DNA from: Bradyrhizobium genosp. SA-3
GTDB lineage: Bacteria; Pseudomonadota; Alphaproteobacteria; Rhizobiales; Xanthobacteraceae
DNA: 64,000 nt
Direction of reading: 5' to 3'
Assembly (NCBI RefSeq): GCF_004212635.1
Contig: NZ_PSRT01000006.1
Location: 41,884 to 105,883, forward strand
Positions within the stretch are counted from its first letter, which is position 1. The number at the start of each line of letters is the position of its first letter. The translations under genes and the position numbers were made by a program. Positions 54,144 to 62,794 of the stretch are shown one piece after another. Under the pieces are notes generated by a model, which was not told the DNA's origin, did no database searches, and worked only from the letters and a program-made list of their open reading frames with translations.

Positions 54144-54683
54144 CTAGCCTTTGATCAAGCCGTTGTGACTCTGCCGGAGCAGGATTAAACGTTGCAGTTC
54201 CAGTTGCAGAAGGGCGGCTCCTTCACGTGGCACCAAATCCTCTGGCGCGGCTGATAGCGTATCAGCCAAACGCTCCAGAAGAAGGCCGTGTTGCTCAGGA
54301 CGCAGAACATGCGAATGACGTAAGCGCGGCGTCACGAAGGAGAGCAGACTGTGCGCGAGATTTGGCTCATTAAGCCAAGCGAGATCCGAGCCTGGCTCGA
54401 TCTGACCTGGCGGGGCGCGCGCCTCGTCGAAATTGATGCGCGAAACTGCATCGATCGAACTGAGCTCGAGCGCGCTCTCGATCGTGGCGTCCACCAACCG
54501 ATCCAGCACGTCACTATGACGAGAAATCGAGGTGTGGCTCTTGTCATCATTGCCACGCGTCCGGTCAATCCCGATGGACTTGGCTCGAGAATTGACCGGC
54601 GTAATGGCAGATGCATGATGATCAACGTTTGGCTCCTGAAAAGAGGTGCCGGGCTCGACGGGATTCGGGGGCAGCCTAGTCAT
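54144..54683 (-). CDS. T3SS-locus protein of unknown function
   Basis: The 179-residue protein has a disordered N-terminal half rich in Ser/Asn/Asp and a helical C-terminal half (LLLERLADTLSAAPEDLVPREGAALLQLELQRLILLRQS). No known T3SS subunit is recognised; some operons carry a variable gene in this slot between sctD and sctV. The stop is 2 bp before the next ATG, so it is coupled. Confidence 0.65.
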   Translation of the reverse strand: MTRLPPNPVEPGTSFQEPNVDHHASAITPVNSRAKSIGIDRTRGNDDKSHTSISRHSDVLDRLVDATIESALELSSIDAVSRINFDEARAPPGQIEPGSDLAWLNEPNLAHSLLSFVTPRLRHSHVLRPEQHGLLLERLADTLSAAPEDLVPREGAALLQLELQRLILLRQSHNGLIKG

Positions 54684-54716
54684 GGCACTTTGCTTCCTTA
54701 CCTACGGCCTAAAACG

Positions 54717-55607
54717 CTAATAGGATAGAGTGGCAAGCCGGCCATCCCGGCTCAGCAGAACACGCCCTTCCTCGATCCCGTAGACGGTCCATCCATTGCT
54801 CAAGAGCGCGCCGACGAAATACTTTTGACCAGCAATGACAATATAGGGGGCGCTCCCGCGCCAAACAGCTTGGACCCCAATTGCGGGAGGCGTCTTCTCA
54901 TTCTTGATAGCCACCGCATTGACGAGCGTATAAGCGCCATTGCTATTGTGATCAAACCGCTGCTGGACGTCTCGCCATGTGGCGAGCGAGGCGGGCGTCA
55001 CGGTGCCGTCGGCGGTGACAACGCCCGCCCCAGAACCGACCTTGATGCCGACAAGGCCCGCTCTGTCAATTTCCTCTTGCAGCCTCTCGGCAGCTGCATC
55101 GGTGGCCAGAGCATCAGGAGCGGTGAGCGCCAGCTTGGGTGCAATGTCCGTAGCAGGGGACGACGGACTTGACGCCACAGTGGTGTCGGTCTGGACAAAA
55201 CTGGATGAGACTGCGCCAGCCGCGGCAGAGCTAATCAGGACCAAAGCGAGAAAGGCGAGCGATATACGCCGGCGGTCGATGGAGCCAGCTTGTTTGTAGT
55301 CCTCGATCGTCCAGCGAATGGACATCGCCCCGGCATGCAAAACGACAGGAAGAGGGACAACAATGGACTCGTTCGGTAAAACAGTCTCGTGCCCCTCGAT
55401 CCTAACGTCCCTCGCAAGGGCCTCGATCTCGATTGAATTGGAATGGGGGGTGACACGAAGATGGTGCGGTTCGAGGCCTTGTTCGACGAAGATTAAGTCA
55501 GCATCGAGGCTGCTGCCAATCAGACACGATCCGACCCCCACTTTACTTGTCAGCCCGGAGTAACAGCCCGACAACACTTCGAAATGCGGGCAATTTGGTT
55601 CGTTCAC
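54717..55607 (-). CDS. sctD: inner-membrane ring protein, SctD-like
   Basis: The 296-residue protein has an N-terminal FHA-like domain (EVLSGCYSGLTSKVGVGSCLIGSSLDADLIFVEQGLEPHHLRV), one membrane segment at about residues 115-135 (ISLAFLALVLISSAAAGAV), and a periplasmic part ending with a C-terminal fold (GQKYFVGALLSNGWTVYGIEEGRVLLSRDG). This is the SctD layout: the larger inner-membrane ring component. The stop at 54717 is 33 bp before the next gene. A stem-loop stands between it and nopA. Confidence 0.78.
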   Translation of the reverse strand: MNEPNCPHFEVLSGCYSGLTSKVGVGSCLIGSSLDADLIFVEQGLEPHHLRVTPHSNSIEIEALARDVRIEGHETVLPNESIVVPLPVVLHAGAMSIRWTIEDYKQAGSIDRRRISLAFLALVLISSAAAGAVSSSFVQTDTTVASSPSSPATDIAPKLALTAPDALATDAAAERLQEEIDRAGLVGIKVGSGAGVVTADGTVTPASLATWRDVQQRFDHNSNGAYTLVNAVAIKNEKTPPAIGVQAVWRGSAPYIVIAGQKYFVGALLSNGWTVYGIEEGRVLLSRDGRLATLSY

Positions 55608-55627
55608 GGTCGGTTTCCTGAACAGCG

Positions 55628-55661
55628 AACGGAACCGTACGGCAAAACCGTACGGCCCGTT
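55628..55661 (-). other. stem-loop between nopA and sctD
   Basis: CCGTACGG at 55635-55642 pairs with CCGTACGG at 55648-55655 (the 8-mer is its own complement) across a CAAAA loop, with an outer AACGG/CCGTT pairing. It lies after the nopA stop and probably reduces read-through from the abundant pilin mRNA into the downstream genes. Confidence 0.6.
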
Positions 55662-55722
55662 GCGACTTCACAGACTAAGCAGCCGGGGAAAGTGGGGCGG
55701 CGACGTCGCCCCATCTCATCCC

Positions 55723-55956
55723 TTACTGCACCCGCTCATCGGCCGCTTTCTTGACGGTCGAGAGCTCGGTCGAGACGACGCGAAGTTCCACATCCCTCTC
55801 AGCAGCTTTTGTGCTGGTCAAAGTCAGAGCGGCGATTTGCCGTTGGAATGCCGCCTCTCCAGCAGCTTCAGCAGCCGTGGAAGCGGCTGCAGCAGTAGCG
55901 GTGCCGGCTGCCCCACCTGCAGTCGAGGTATGAGACGCACCAACATTTTTAGTCAT
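55723..55956 (-). CDS. nopA: T3SS pilus subunit NopA
   Basis: NopA builds the rhizobial T3SS pilus. The 77-residue protein has an alanine/threonine-rich N-terminus, then AAFQRQIAALTLTSTKAAERDVELRVVSTELSTVKKAADERV, a helical pilin-type C-terminal half. It lies 71 bp after nopC, with AGGAGAATAGT before the ATG. Its short size, composition and place between nopC and sctD support the name, though small pilins are hard to prove by sight. Confidence 0.82.
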   Translation of the reverse strand: MTKNVGASHTSTAGGAAGTATAAAASTAAEAAGEAAFQRQIAALTLTSTKAAERDVELRVVSTELSTVKKAADERVQ

Positions 55957-56027
55957 ACTATTCTCCTGTGTGCTCGAATTGCGCCGCGACCTGCGGCTCC
56001 TATTTCCTAACGTCGCAACATGCGGCG

Positions 56028-56324
56028 TCAGGAATCCTCCTCTGTCTCGGCCATGACGTCGTCGAAATGGCTCATTGCACTATTCGCAAATTGGAGAGCA
56101 ACGGCTCCCAGGGCGACGCTGAACGCTTGCTGCATAGCGGCTTCTTGCGAGTTGCCGCCCGGAGTGGACGCGCCGCCGTTTACGGGAATGTTTGCATCAG
56201 GCGATCGGGCATGATCGTCGCGCTCGCCAGGCTTGTGAGATTCTTTTTTGCCGCCGTTTTTGCCGCCAGCCGCATGCAGGTCAGCATCAACGTGCCCAGC
56301 GGCGCTAGAACTCGTAACGCGCAT
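56028..56324 (-). CDS. nopC: secreted T3SS protein NopC
   Basis: NopC is a secreted rhizobial T3SS protein with no homologue in animal pathogens. The 98-residue protein begins MRVTSSSAAGHVDADLHAAG and has NSQEAAMQQAFSVALGAVALQFANSAMSHFDDVMAETEEDS, matching NopC in length and pattern. AGGAGAACCCG precedes the ATG. It is the first gene behind a tts box at 56382-56413 and is followed by nopA. Confidence 0.86.
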   Translation of the reverse strand: MRVTSSSAAGHVDADLHAAGGKNGGKKESHKPGERDDHARSPDANIPVNGGASTPGGNSQEAAMQQAFSVALGAVALQFANSAMSHFDDVMAETEEDS

Positions 56325-56381
56325 CGGGTTCTCCTATGTCAATTCAATCGTGCCAATGGAGGCAGTTTCCGCCCTCCACTA

Positions 56382-56413
56382 TGCAAGTATTAGCTTTCGA
56401 CAAGCTGACGAGT
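56382..56413 (-). promoter_or_regulatory. tts box of nopC-nopA operon
   Basis: The minus strand reads CTCGTCAGCTTGTCGAAAGC and continues TAATACTTGC, agreeing fully with the consensus. It lies about 60 bp upstream of nopC and should drive nopC-nopA and the genes through rhcV. Confidence 0.92.
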
Positions 56414-57190
56414 CGTAGAAAATGCAATGAGCCGCTGGTCGATCATCATTAAACGTCTTCACCTGCCGACCGTATTTGAACAAGTTGCTCGCGAAAGCTG
56501 GAGATCAGATCGTTAAGACAAACAATCGTTTGTGGAGCTTGACCGGGTGAGCACGTTGCTCATCGTTTCGAAAGCTTCAATAGGCGAAATATCAAAGCCA
56601 CCACTAATAAAAGCGTTTTGAGGGCCGACGTGCTGCAATCTCGGGCTCACGTCCCTTGCGATGCCTCCGAGCTCTTTCGACAATTTGCTTGCGGTCAGGC
56701 GAAGCGGCATGGAGCTTGACCTGGTCGGGAGCGAGGCGGAAAACTAGAGTGACGGCCGATTCAGCGGCCAAGAGCCGTCCCTCGGTCCTGGCGGGCCCAT
56801 AGCAGATCCGTCAATCGCGACCCAAAAGAGCCCTTCGACTTCTACCGCTCTGGACCAATGTGCTCTCGATCTCGCGCAACCGGCAGGCTCCGCGGCTGCC
56901 GGTCTGTCGCGTAGTGTTAATGCATCGCGCTCTTGACAGGCGGGGTATGCAGTCGATGGAACTTCACAGCGGCAGACTGGGCTTGAGGTCGGATTCGGGC
57001 AATCGAGTGCGGCCAACATAGTTTGTACGCAGTGAAGAGCCGAAATAAGTTCCTCGGATTCGGGGCGGTCTCAAGTATGCTGGTAGAGCTTGCGCGACCT
57101 ACTGCTCGGCAGAGAGGCCCAACCGCGCGGAGGCCGCGCTAGCTCGATTAGCGTTTCCAGCGTGATCCTGAGAAGATAGCGTCGCTCCGG
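56414..57190. other. geneless stretch between nopC promoter and nopX
   Basis: A 65-codon minus-strand frame at 56513-56710 (beginning MPLRLTASKLSKELGGIARD) looks mildly protein-like but lacks a ribosome site. No other gene or signal was recognised. Confidence 0.4.
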
Positions 57191-58990
57191 CTAGGCGTTA
57201 GCGCCTGCAGCTTGCAAGCGCTCGGACTCGATGCGAGCCTTCAGGTTATTCAGATAATCCTCCGCGTAGGACTGGGCCACCGAGACCGGCAGGTTGATGC
57301 CGGCCGTCGCGGCTTCTTGAATTGCCTGCTTCACCAAGCCTTCTCGCATTGCTAATTTGACCTCAGGTCCGGCGATGCAGCCCACCGCCTGTGCCGCAAG
57401 GCTCAGCCCGGCTTCTTCCAGCGCTTGCTTTATGTTGCCGCCACTGATGGCAGTGTGAAGAAGATTTGCAGCTTGCGCCTCGGCTTCGAGCACCATTGAC
57501 GCCAGATCGGCCAATTCACCCAAGCCTGGAATGAAGCCAAGTACACCGACTGCTGTCGCGGCCCAGTCGATTACCTTAGAGCCAACTTTGAGCACGTCAT
57601 CAAGTGCGTGCATGAAGGCACCACCGTTCTTTTTGGGAGACTTGATGTCGGGCTGGTCTGCCATGCCCATCGTCATGTCCGCGACCGCGTCCTGCTCGGC
57701 AGGCGTTCGGACGGCATGCGTCTTCACTTGGTGAACGGTGCGGTTCGCACCCGACATGTTGTTGAAGAACTGGTTGAAGTCGCTGTTGCTGATGTTGCCG
57801 GAATCGACCGTATGGCCGCCGCCGAAGTCGAAGAACTTGTGGTGGGTTTTGTAGCCCGTAATCGCGTTGTTCATCAACCCAAACAACACAGGATCGGAGA
57901 GCAACTGGGAGGCCGCCTTTCGCACCTCGGGCGCGAGGCTCTTATCATCGACCATGCTCGCCAGCTTTTCCCGGGTCAGGTCACCCTTCCCGAAGAAAGC
58001 GTTTTGGTTCCTGCTGATCGTATTGAGCGTATCGAGCTCGGCTTGCGTGAGATTCATCGATGATGAAGCAACCTGCAGGAAGTCCTCTTTGTGGACCTTG
58101 TCTATCGAGCCACCGTACAACTGCTTCCATTCATCCGGGTGGTCGAGGAAGTATTGAGCGGCCGCGAGGACCTGTGGCGGGCATTTGCCGGTTTTAGCTT
58201 CGCCGTCGACGATCCGCTTGAAATCCGCAAGGCTCAGGTTCTTAGGCAGGTTGTCGGCATAGCGATAGAGCTCGCGCAATGCATCGGTCTGGGTCATAAC
58301 CGATGGACCGCCATTCCGGGTGCCGTCGGAAGGGATATAGTTTTGCGTATAGCTCTTTGCCCGCTGCTCCTGGAAAGCAGCAACCTGAGGGTGGTGATCG
58401 GAGAAGCCGGAGAGATCACCTGCTTTGATCTTCCCGCCGCAGCGGCCGTCACCTTGCGAGCCTATCGCATAGAAGAGCTCTGGGTCCTGTTGCAAGGCCT
58501 CGATCGCCGCCTTTAGATCCGGCGGTGTGGAGGGATCGTTGGCCAAATCTCCAAGAGATTTCCAATCCAGCGGGCATTTATCTTTGTGTCGGTTCAGCAC
58601 CGACACAATCTGCAGCTCGGCATCAGTCAGCGTGCCGCTGTTCCACGTGATCCTAGAGCTTTGTACGGGTGCCTCTGCAATCTTCGGGGCGCTCGCAGCG
58701 GAGGAGGACTCCGCGGAGGATGGCTCTGGGGCCTGCTGACATGCGTCCAGTGCGGCCTTGATCTCCGGCGGGAGGATGTTCCGCACCTCCTGCGTGAGTT
58801 CCTCCGTCAGCTGCTTGGCTGAGTCTGCAGCCGCCGGATGCTGTGGTGTGGAATGGTCATCGGCATTGTCTTTCAACGAGAAACTAGCCAGCATCGCCTC
58901 GAAGTTTGAAAGATCCCGCGCCGATGAGGGTCCGGGGGCGAGGCCGGACAAAGTCGAGCTGGCGGTTAGCGATAGGTTGTTGACTGACAT
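57191..58990 (-). CDS. nopX: T3SS translocon protein NopX (NolX/HrpF)
   Basis: NopX is the secreted translocator related to HrpF of Xanthomonas, needed to pass effectors across the host membrane. The 599-residue protein starts MSVNNLSLTASSTLSGLAPG, has repeated helical modules with LTDAELQIVSVLNRHKDKCPLDWKSL and LTREKLASMVDDKSLAPEVRKAASQLL (loosely EF-hand-like), and a C-terminal hydrophobic part (AATAVGVLGFIPGLGELADLASMVLEAEAQAA). The ATG at 58990 follows AGAGGACG; the open frame extends 37 codons upstream without sense. A tts box lies 200 bp upstream. Confidence 0.93.
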   Translation of the reverse strand: MSVNNLSLTASSTLSGLAPGPSSARDLSNFEAMLASFSLKDNADDHSTPQHPAAADSAKQLTEELTQEVRNILPPEIKAALDACQQAPEPSSAESSSAASAPKIAEAPVQSSRITWNSGTLTDAELQIVSVLNRHKDKCPLDWKSLGDLANDPSTPPDLKAAIEALQQDPELFYAIGSQGDGRCGGKIKAGDLSGFSDHHPQVAAFQEQRAKSYTQNYIPSDGTRNGGPSVMTQTDALRELYRYADNLPKNLSLADFKRIVDGEAKTGKCPPQVLAAAQYFLDHPDEWKQLYGGSIDKVHKEDFLQVASSSMNLTQAELDTLNTISRNQNAFFGKGDLTREKLASMVDDKSLAPEVRKAASQLLSDPVLFGLMNNAITGYKTHHKFFDFGGGHTVDSGNISNSDFNQFFNNMSGANRTVHQVKTHAVRTPAEQDAVADMTMGMADQPDIKSPKKNGGAFMHALDDVLKVGSKVIDWAATAVGVLGFIPGLGELADLASMVLEAEAQAANLLHTAISGGNIKQALEEAGLSLAAQAVGCIAGPEVKLAMREGLVKQAIQEAATAGINLPVSVAQSYAEDYLNNLKARIESERLQAAGANA

Positions 58991-59190
58991 TATACGTCCT
59001 CTGATTTGAGATCGCACCACAAGCCGGTCATGTGGCGCAGCCCGAGAATCGCGACGAACAACGAGCAAGAAATGTCGATAGGCTTCGATGGCTCCTACCA
59101 CTTGCTTCCGATTGCTCAGTGCGCCCCCAGCGCTCAGTTCCGCTACAATCTATAGGCACATCGCCGTCTAGATATTCACGCCATATGGTA

Positions 59191-59222
59191 GGTTCGATTA
59201 GCTTTCCAAAAGCTGACGGCGC
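59191..59222 (-). promoter_or_regulatory. tts box of nopX
   Basis: The minus strand reads GCCGTCAGCTTTTGGAAAGC followed by TAATCG, agreeing with the consensus except one position in the TCG block. It is about 200 bp upstream of the nopX ATG. The rest of 58991-59559 holds no gene. Confidence 0.88.
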
Positions 59223-59559
59223 TCAGAGGTTTCACAACGGGACGCGCAATGATGGTGTGAGAGGCCGTGATGGGTTCTCGATATCGGAATCGGCTTGCTT
59301 GTTATGCTCGATCGCTCGCCTCCGGGCCAACTCGGTCGAATTAACGAAGCCGAGTCTGCCGCTCTGCGGATGGTCACGTGCGCTGATTCGTGCAACAACG
59401 TCGCAGGTCTCCGCAGCATCTTATGGTGAAATCACCCACGCGTAGCGACCTCGCGCCTGCGCCCAACGAGAGTGTTGGCGCTTGCGTAGATGCTGCGGAC
59501 CGTATTGCCCCGAGCAGATCGAAGCTCAGCTGCGCTTGGCATTCTTCATGTCATCATGC

Positions 59560-60180
59560 TTAGCCGCTTGGCGAGTGTTCGCTCGAACCTACAGGCCAAA
59601 GGGAAGGGTCCAGCGACGGTTTGAGACGAATAAAACCTTCTTCTCGCCATTCCGCCGTGTGAGGCACACCCAGGATGGTGAACGTTGTTGTCCGGACACC
59701 CCTGGTAGGTATGAGATCGCGGCTTCTCAGCATTTCGATCTGAGCGGGCGTAGCTGTTTGGCCAGTAAAGACCCAGTCGTCCTTGGCGCGACGACCGCTC
59801 GCCATGGCGAAATCTCCAATTTCCGGCGGAGCAACCCCTGCGGGCAACGTGGGCCCAGCTTGAGACGGTCCAGCGTGAGGTGACCCGCCCCGCATGAGCC
59901 AAGGCTCAAGATCTTGCCAAACAAGGTCGTTGCCGAAATCGGAGGCGTCCGCGCGGTGTTGAGCGATCGGCTGTTGGGAATTGGACCGCTCGCCGCCGCT
60001 CAATGATGGCTCGACACGCGATGATCTGGCTCCGAGTTCCTGCCAAATTAGGTCCTGGCTGTATTCGGGTATTTCATGCAATGCCATTAGTTCACGCTCA
60101 AACTCCCTTAGACCGGCGGGCGACGAGCACGAGTGGGACGCTGGGCTGTTGTCCGCCGGGCTTAGCGCGTTGAAGTCCAT
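59560..60180 (-). CDS. candidate T3SS-secreted protein behind a tts box
   Basis: The 206-residue protein is not one I recognise. It starts MDFNALSPADNSPASHSCSS, a Ser-rich N-terminus typical of T3SS substrates. It contains two similar segments, EYSQDLIWQELGARSSRVEPSL and DFGNDLVWQDLEPWLMRGG, which look like an internal repeat. The C-terminal part (DDWVFTGQTATPAQIEMLRSRD) is more globular. AGGAGGAGC precedes the ATG, and a tts box at 60409-60441 lies about 230 bp upstream. It is probably an effector or accessory secreted protein. Confidence 0.72.
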   Translation of the reverse strand: MDFNALSPADNSPASHSCSSPAGLREFERELMALHEIPEYSQDLIWQELGARSSRVEPSLSGGERSNSQQPIAQHRADASDFGNDLVWQDLEPWLMRGGSPHAGPSQAGPTLPAGVAPPEIGDFAMASGRRAKDDWVFTGQTATPAQIEMLRSRDLIPTRGVRTTTFTILGVPHTAEWREEGFIRLKPSLDPSLWPVGSSEHSPSG

Positions 60181-60408
60181 CCTGCTCCTCCTTTTGGACA
60201 ACGGAGTGGCTTTCATTCTTGTGCGACGAAGCTCATTTGCATGACGGACTTCGTGGTGTTGTTCAAAAGCTCGCATGAGGCGCTAAAGTGGCAACGCACT
60301 CACCGATGCTGCTGGCCGGAATTTTGATTCGCATCCGTGGCTCCGGCCTGGACGTTGATTGCGCCACCCTGCGGCATCGGCCATCCACACATCCGCGATC
60401 TGACAATG

Positions 60409-60441
60409 GCAGCAGTAGCTTTCGAAAAGCTGACAGAGGGC
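60409..60441 (-). promoter_or_regulatory. tts box of the candidate secreted protein
   Basis: The minus strand reads CTGTCAGCTTTTCGAAAGCT, a full match to the conserved positions. It lies between the nolW stop (60490) and the candidate effector. Confidence 0.88.
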
Positions 60442-60489
60442 ATAAGCAGACGCATTGCATCTCTTCCTAGGCCATCTGTTGTCATCACG

Positions 60490-61191
60490 TCATTTCTTAC
60501 CTGCATCGGGTGTGTGGACCACGCCGTCTTGATGTGGTGCCTCCGGCGAAGGAGCGTCATTCGGTCGTCCTTCGCGAATGACCACGCTGGAGGATCCCCG
60601 AAATAGCATCAAAACCGACTCGTGCGGCGGCTTTTCGGCACCGCTCGAGTTTCGCCGTGCCTGTGCCTCCGCCGCGAGTCCTTTTATTGTTTGCTCCACA
60701 AGCGCGACAAAGCGGGGTGGACCAGAGGCGAAGACGAGGCCATCTCCCGGTACGGGTCTCACGATGTAACGCTCATCGGAGATGTTGAGCGCATCGAGTG
60801 CCGCCTTGAACGCATCAAAGCTGATTGGACTCAAGACCAAAAGACGGCTTTGCGCCTCATGCGCATCGGATACGTAGAGCACCAGCCCATCGTAGTACCA
60901 TTGAAGATTATAGAGATTGATCAACCGTTCGAGGAACTCTCGCGGTGGGAGATCCGGCATTCGCCCGCGAATCCGCCCCTTCACGCCGGTGCTGACATTG
61001 ACTCTGATATTTAGGTTGTTGCCGAATTCCTGCAGTGCGGCCGCGAGGTCCTGATCCAGAACTGTGTAACTATAAGGCGTCGATGGCAGCGCCAGGGGAG
61101 CGCCGAGCGCCTCGACGACGCCCAAGCAAATGAAAGCACCAGCATAGAGAACTTTCTTCAAGATGTGCAGCCTTGTGGATAAGATGAGCAT
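60490..61191 (-). CDS. nolW: T3SS secretin N-terminal part NolW (RhcC1)
   Basis: In rhizobia the outer-membrane secretin SctC is split; NolW/RhcC1 is the N-terminal part. The 233-residue protein has a signal sequence (VLYAGAFICLGVVEALGA) and the N0 domain YSYTVLDQDLAAALQEFGNNLNIRVNVSTGVKGRIRGRMPDLPPREFLERLINLYNLQWYYDGLVLYVSD, followed by an N1-like part and a disordered tail. The barrel domain is absent, as expected, and is supplied by RhcC2 elsewhere. The start was set at ATG 61191 because the signal peptide follows; its ribosome site is weak. Confidence 0.9.
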   Translation of the reverse strand: MLILSTRLHILKKVLYAGAFICLGVVEALGAPLALPSTPYSYTVLDQDLAAALQEFGNNLNIRVNVSTGVKGRIRGRMPDLPPREFLERLINLYNLQWYYDGLVLYVSDAHEAQSRLLVLSPISFDAFKAALDALNISDERYIVRPVPGDGLVFASGPPRFVALVEQTIKGLAAEAQARRNSSGAEKPPHESVLMLFRGSSSVVIREGRPNDAPSPEAPHQDGVVHTPDAGKK

Positions 61192-61230
61192 TCCTGCTAT
61201 TTTTACACCTGAGAACAAGCACCGAAATTC

Positions 61231-61271
61231 GTCCCAATTTGGAAGCCGATGCTTCGTCCCAAATTGGAAGC
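61231..61271 (+). repeat. 16-bp direct repeat pair in the nolW-nopB gap
   Basis: GTCCCAATTTGGAAGC at 61231-61246 recurs as GTCCCAAATTGGAAGC at 61256-61271, 25 bp apart, with one difference. The CCAATTTGG core is nearly palindromic. It lies 40-80 bp upstream of nolW and 28 bp upstream of the nopB tts box. Confidence 0.75.
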
Positions 61272-61298
61272 TAGCCGTGATCATTAGATGACAGATGC

Positions 61299-61330
61299 TC
61301 GTCAGTTTTTGGTCAGCTTGCTTCTCTAAG
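61299..61330 (+). promoter_or_regulatory. tts box of the nopB-rhcJ operon
   Basis: GTCAGTTTTTGGTCAGCTTG matches the tts consensus with two mismatches. It lies about 50-80 bp upstream of nopB. Confidence 0.72.
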
Positions 61331-61379
61331 GTGCGGCCCATTCGTGTGAACGAACGGCTCATCTCACCACGTGACTGAA

Positions 61380-61901
61380 ATGATTTCCTCCATGTTGTTT
61401 GGCGTTACGTCGATCTCTGCCAACTCCGTCGAGTGTGCCTCCAACGGCTGTTCGCCGGCACTCGCCAAGTTTGACGAGAGCCTTGCGCAGGCGGCCTCGA
61501 ACCAAGGTGTCGCCTCTTCTGTGCCTGAGCGCGCGCCAGCTCCATCGCTGCCGGAAGCGCAGCGCGCAGTCACGCCGGCGAGCCCGCTGGGCGATCGCGT
61601 CCTTCAGAGCATTTCTGCTATTCACCAGGGCAAACCACTTCCGTCGGGCGCAGTTTCGCCGACGCTCGTCGGCGAGCCTGATCCTACCAAGAGTCTCCAG
61701 CTTGGGCCGGCCGCGCAACCGGTCTTGCGTGTGCAGCAAGTCGAGGTACATCCAGCGGGCAAACCTGAAGATGCGGATCATTTCGACTCGGCGCTGGCGA
61801 ATCTGCGGGATGTTTACAACGGCGTCATCCAGGTTTCGCTCCTCTCCAAGGGGACAGGTGCTGTCAGTTCATCTCTGAACAAGCTTCTATCGGCGGGCTG
61901 A
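61380..61901 (+). CDS. nopB: T3SS protein NopB (NolB)
   Basis: NopB is a secreted, pilus-associated protein of the rhizobial T3SS, probably the inner-rod (SctI) equivalent. The 173-residue protein has a low-complexity N-terminal part and a conserved helical C-terminus, LANLRDVYNGVIQVSLLSKGTGAVSSSLNKLLSAG, typical of NolB. The ATG at 61380 was chosen; a GTG three codons earlier is possible. rhcJ starts 8 bp downstream. Confidence 0.88.
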   Translation: MISSMLFGVTSISANSVECASNGCSPALAKFDESLAQAASNQGVASSVPERAPAPSLPEAQRAVTPASPLGDRVLQSISAIHQGKPLPSGAVSPTLVGEPDPTKSLQLGPAAQPVLRVQQVEVHPAGKPEDADHFDSALANLRDVYNGVIQVSLLSKGTGAVSSSLNKLLSAG

Positions 61902-61909
61902 GCGGGCCG

Positions 61910-62773
61910 TTGGCTGTCTTGACGAAAGACAAGATCGGTAATGGCCGGCCCGCAAGAAAGCGGCTTCATGCTCTCTTCCTGTTGCTGCTTTTGCTGACCC
62001 TCGCCGGTTGCAAAGCTGATCTGTATACCAAAGTTCAGGAGCGTGAAGCCAACGAGATGCTTGGGCTGCTCCTGAGCAAGGGCGTCGATGCCATCCGTGT
62101 CGTCGGTAAGGATGGGACCAGCACAATTCAGGTGGAAGAAAAGCAGCTCGCCTACTCAATCGAGCTGCTGAATGACCAGGGCTTGCCGCGCCAATCCTTC
62201 AAGAGCCTTGGTGAGGTGTTCAAGGGGGCGGGCCTCGTTGCCTCTCCGGTTGAGGAGCGAGCCCGCTACGTCTATGCTCTCAGTGAAGAATTGTCGCGCA
62301 CGATCAACGATATCGATGGGGTTCTCTCCGCCCGTGTTCATGTCGTTCTGCCGAAGAATGATCTTTTGCGACAGGATGCAACCCCGTCCTCGGCGTCGGT
62401 TTTCATTCGACACGCCTCCAACGCGAAGCTCTCAGCCTTGCTGCCGCAGATCAAGATGCTCGTCGCCAACAGCATCGAAGGTCTATCGTACGACAAGGTG
62501 GCGGTCGTGTTCGTGCCGGTTGAGCGGGCTCAGCATGAGGTCTCCGTTGTGCCAGCGGCAGCTTCCGCCGAACCAACCAAGTTCATCGCAACCCACATTG
62601 CGATCGGTGCAGGAGGTGCGCTCGCCGCGTTGGGCATTCTATCTTACGTGCTGCTGAGCACACGTGGGCGACAGCTTCGTCAATCCTGGCGCAAAGTGAC
62701 AAATCTCGGCAGAGGTGCCAGCAAGCCAGCGGTCCAGTCCGCCGGCAAAAAACTGTCCTCAGATCCGAAATAG
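61910..62773 (+). CDS. rhcJ: inner-membrane ring lipoprotein RhcJ (SctJ)
   Basis: RhcJ forms the inner ring of the basal body with SctD. The 287-residue protein has a lipoprotein signal ending LLTLAGCKADLYTK, the ring-building domain VQEREANEMLGLLLSKGVDAIRVVGK, and a C-terminal membrane segment (IAIGAGGALAALGILSYVLL) at about residue 230. The start codon is uncertain: TTG at 61910 overlaps no ribosome site, and the lipobox is at about residue 35. It follows nopB at 8 bp. Confidence 0.93.
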   Translation: MAVLTKDKIGNGRPARKRLHALFLLLLLLTLAGCKADLYTKVQEREANEMLGLLLSKGVDAIRVVGKDGTSTIQVEEKQLAYSIELLNDQGLPRQSFKSLGEVFKGAGLVASPVEERARYVYALSEELSRTINDIDGVLSARVHVVLPKNDLLRQDATPSSASVFIRHASNAKLSALLPQIKMLVANSIEGLSYDKVAVVFVPVERAQHEVSVVPAAASAEPTKFIATHIAIGAGGALAALGILSYVLLSTRGRQLRQSWRKVTNLGRGASKPAVQSAGKKLSSDPK

Positions 62774-62794
62774 GCGGCAAGCAGGTCCGTATCG

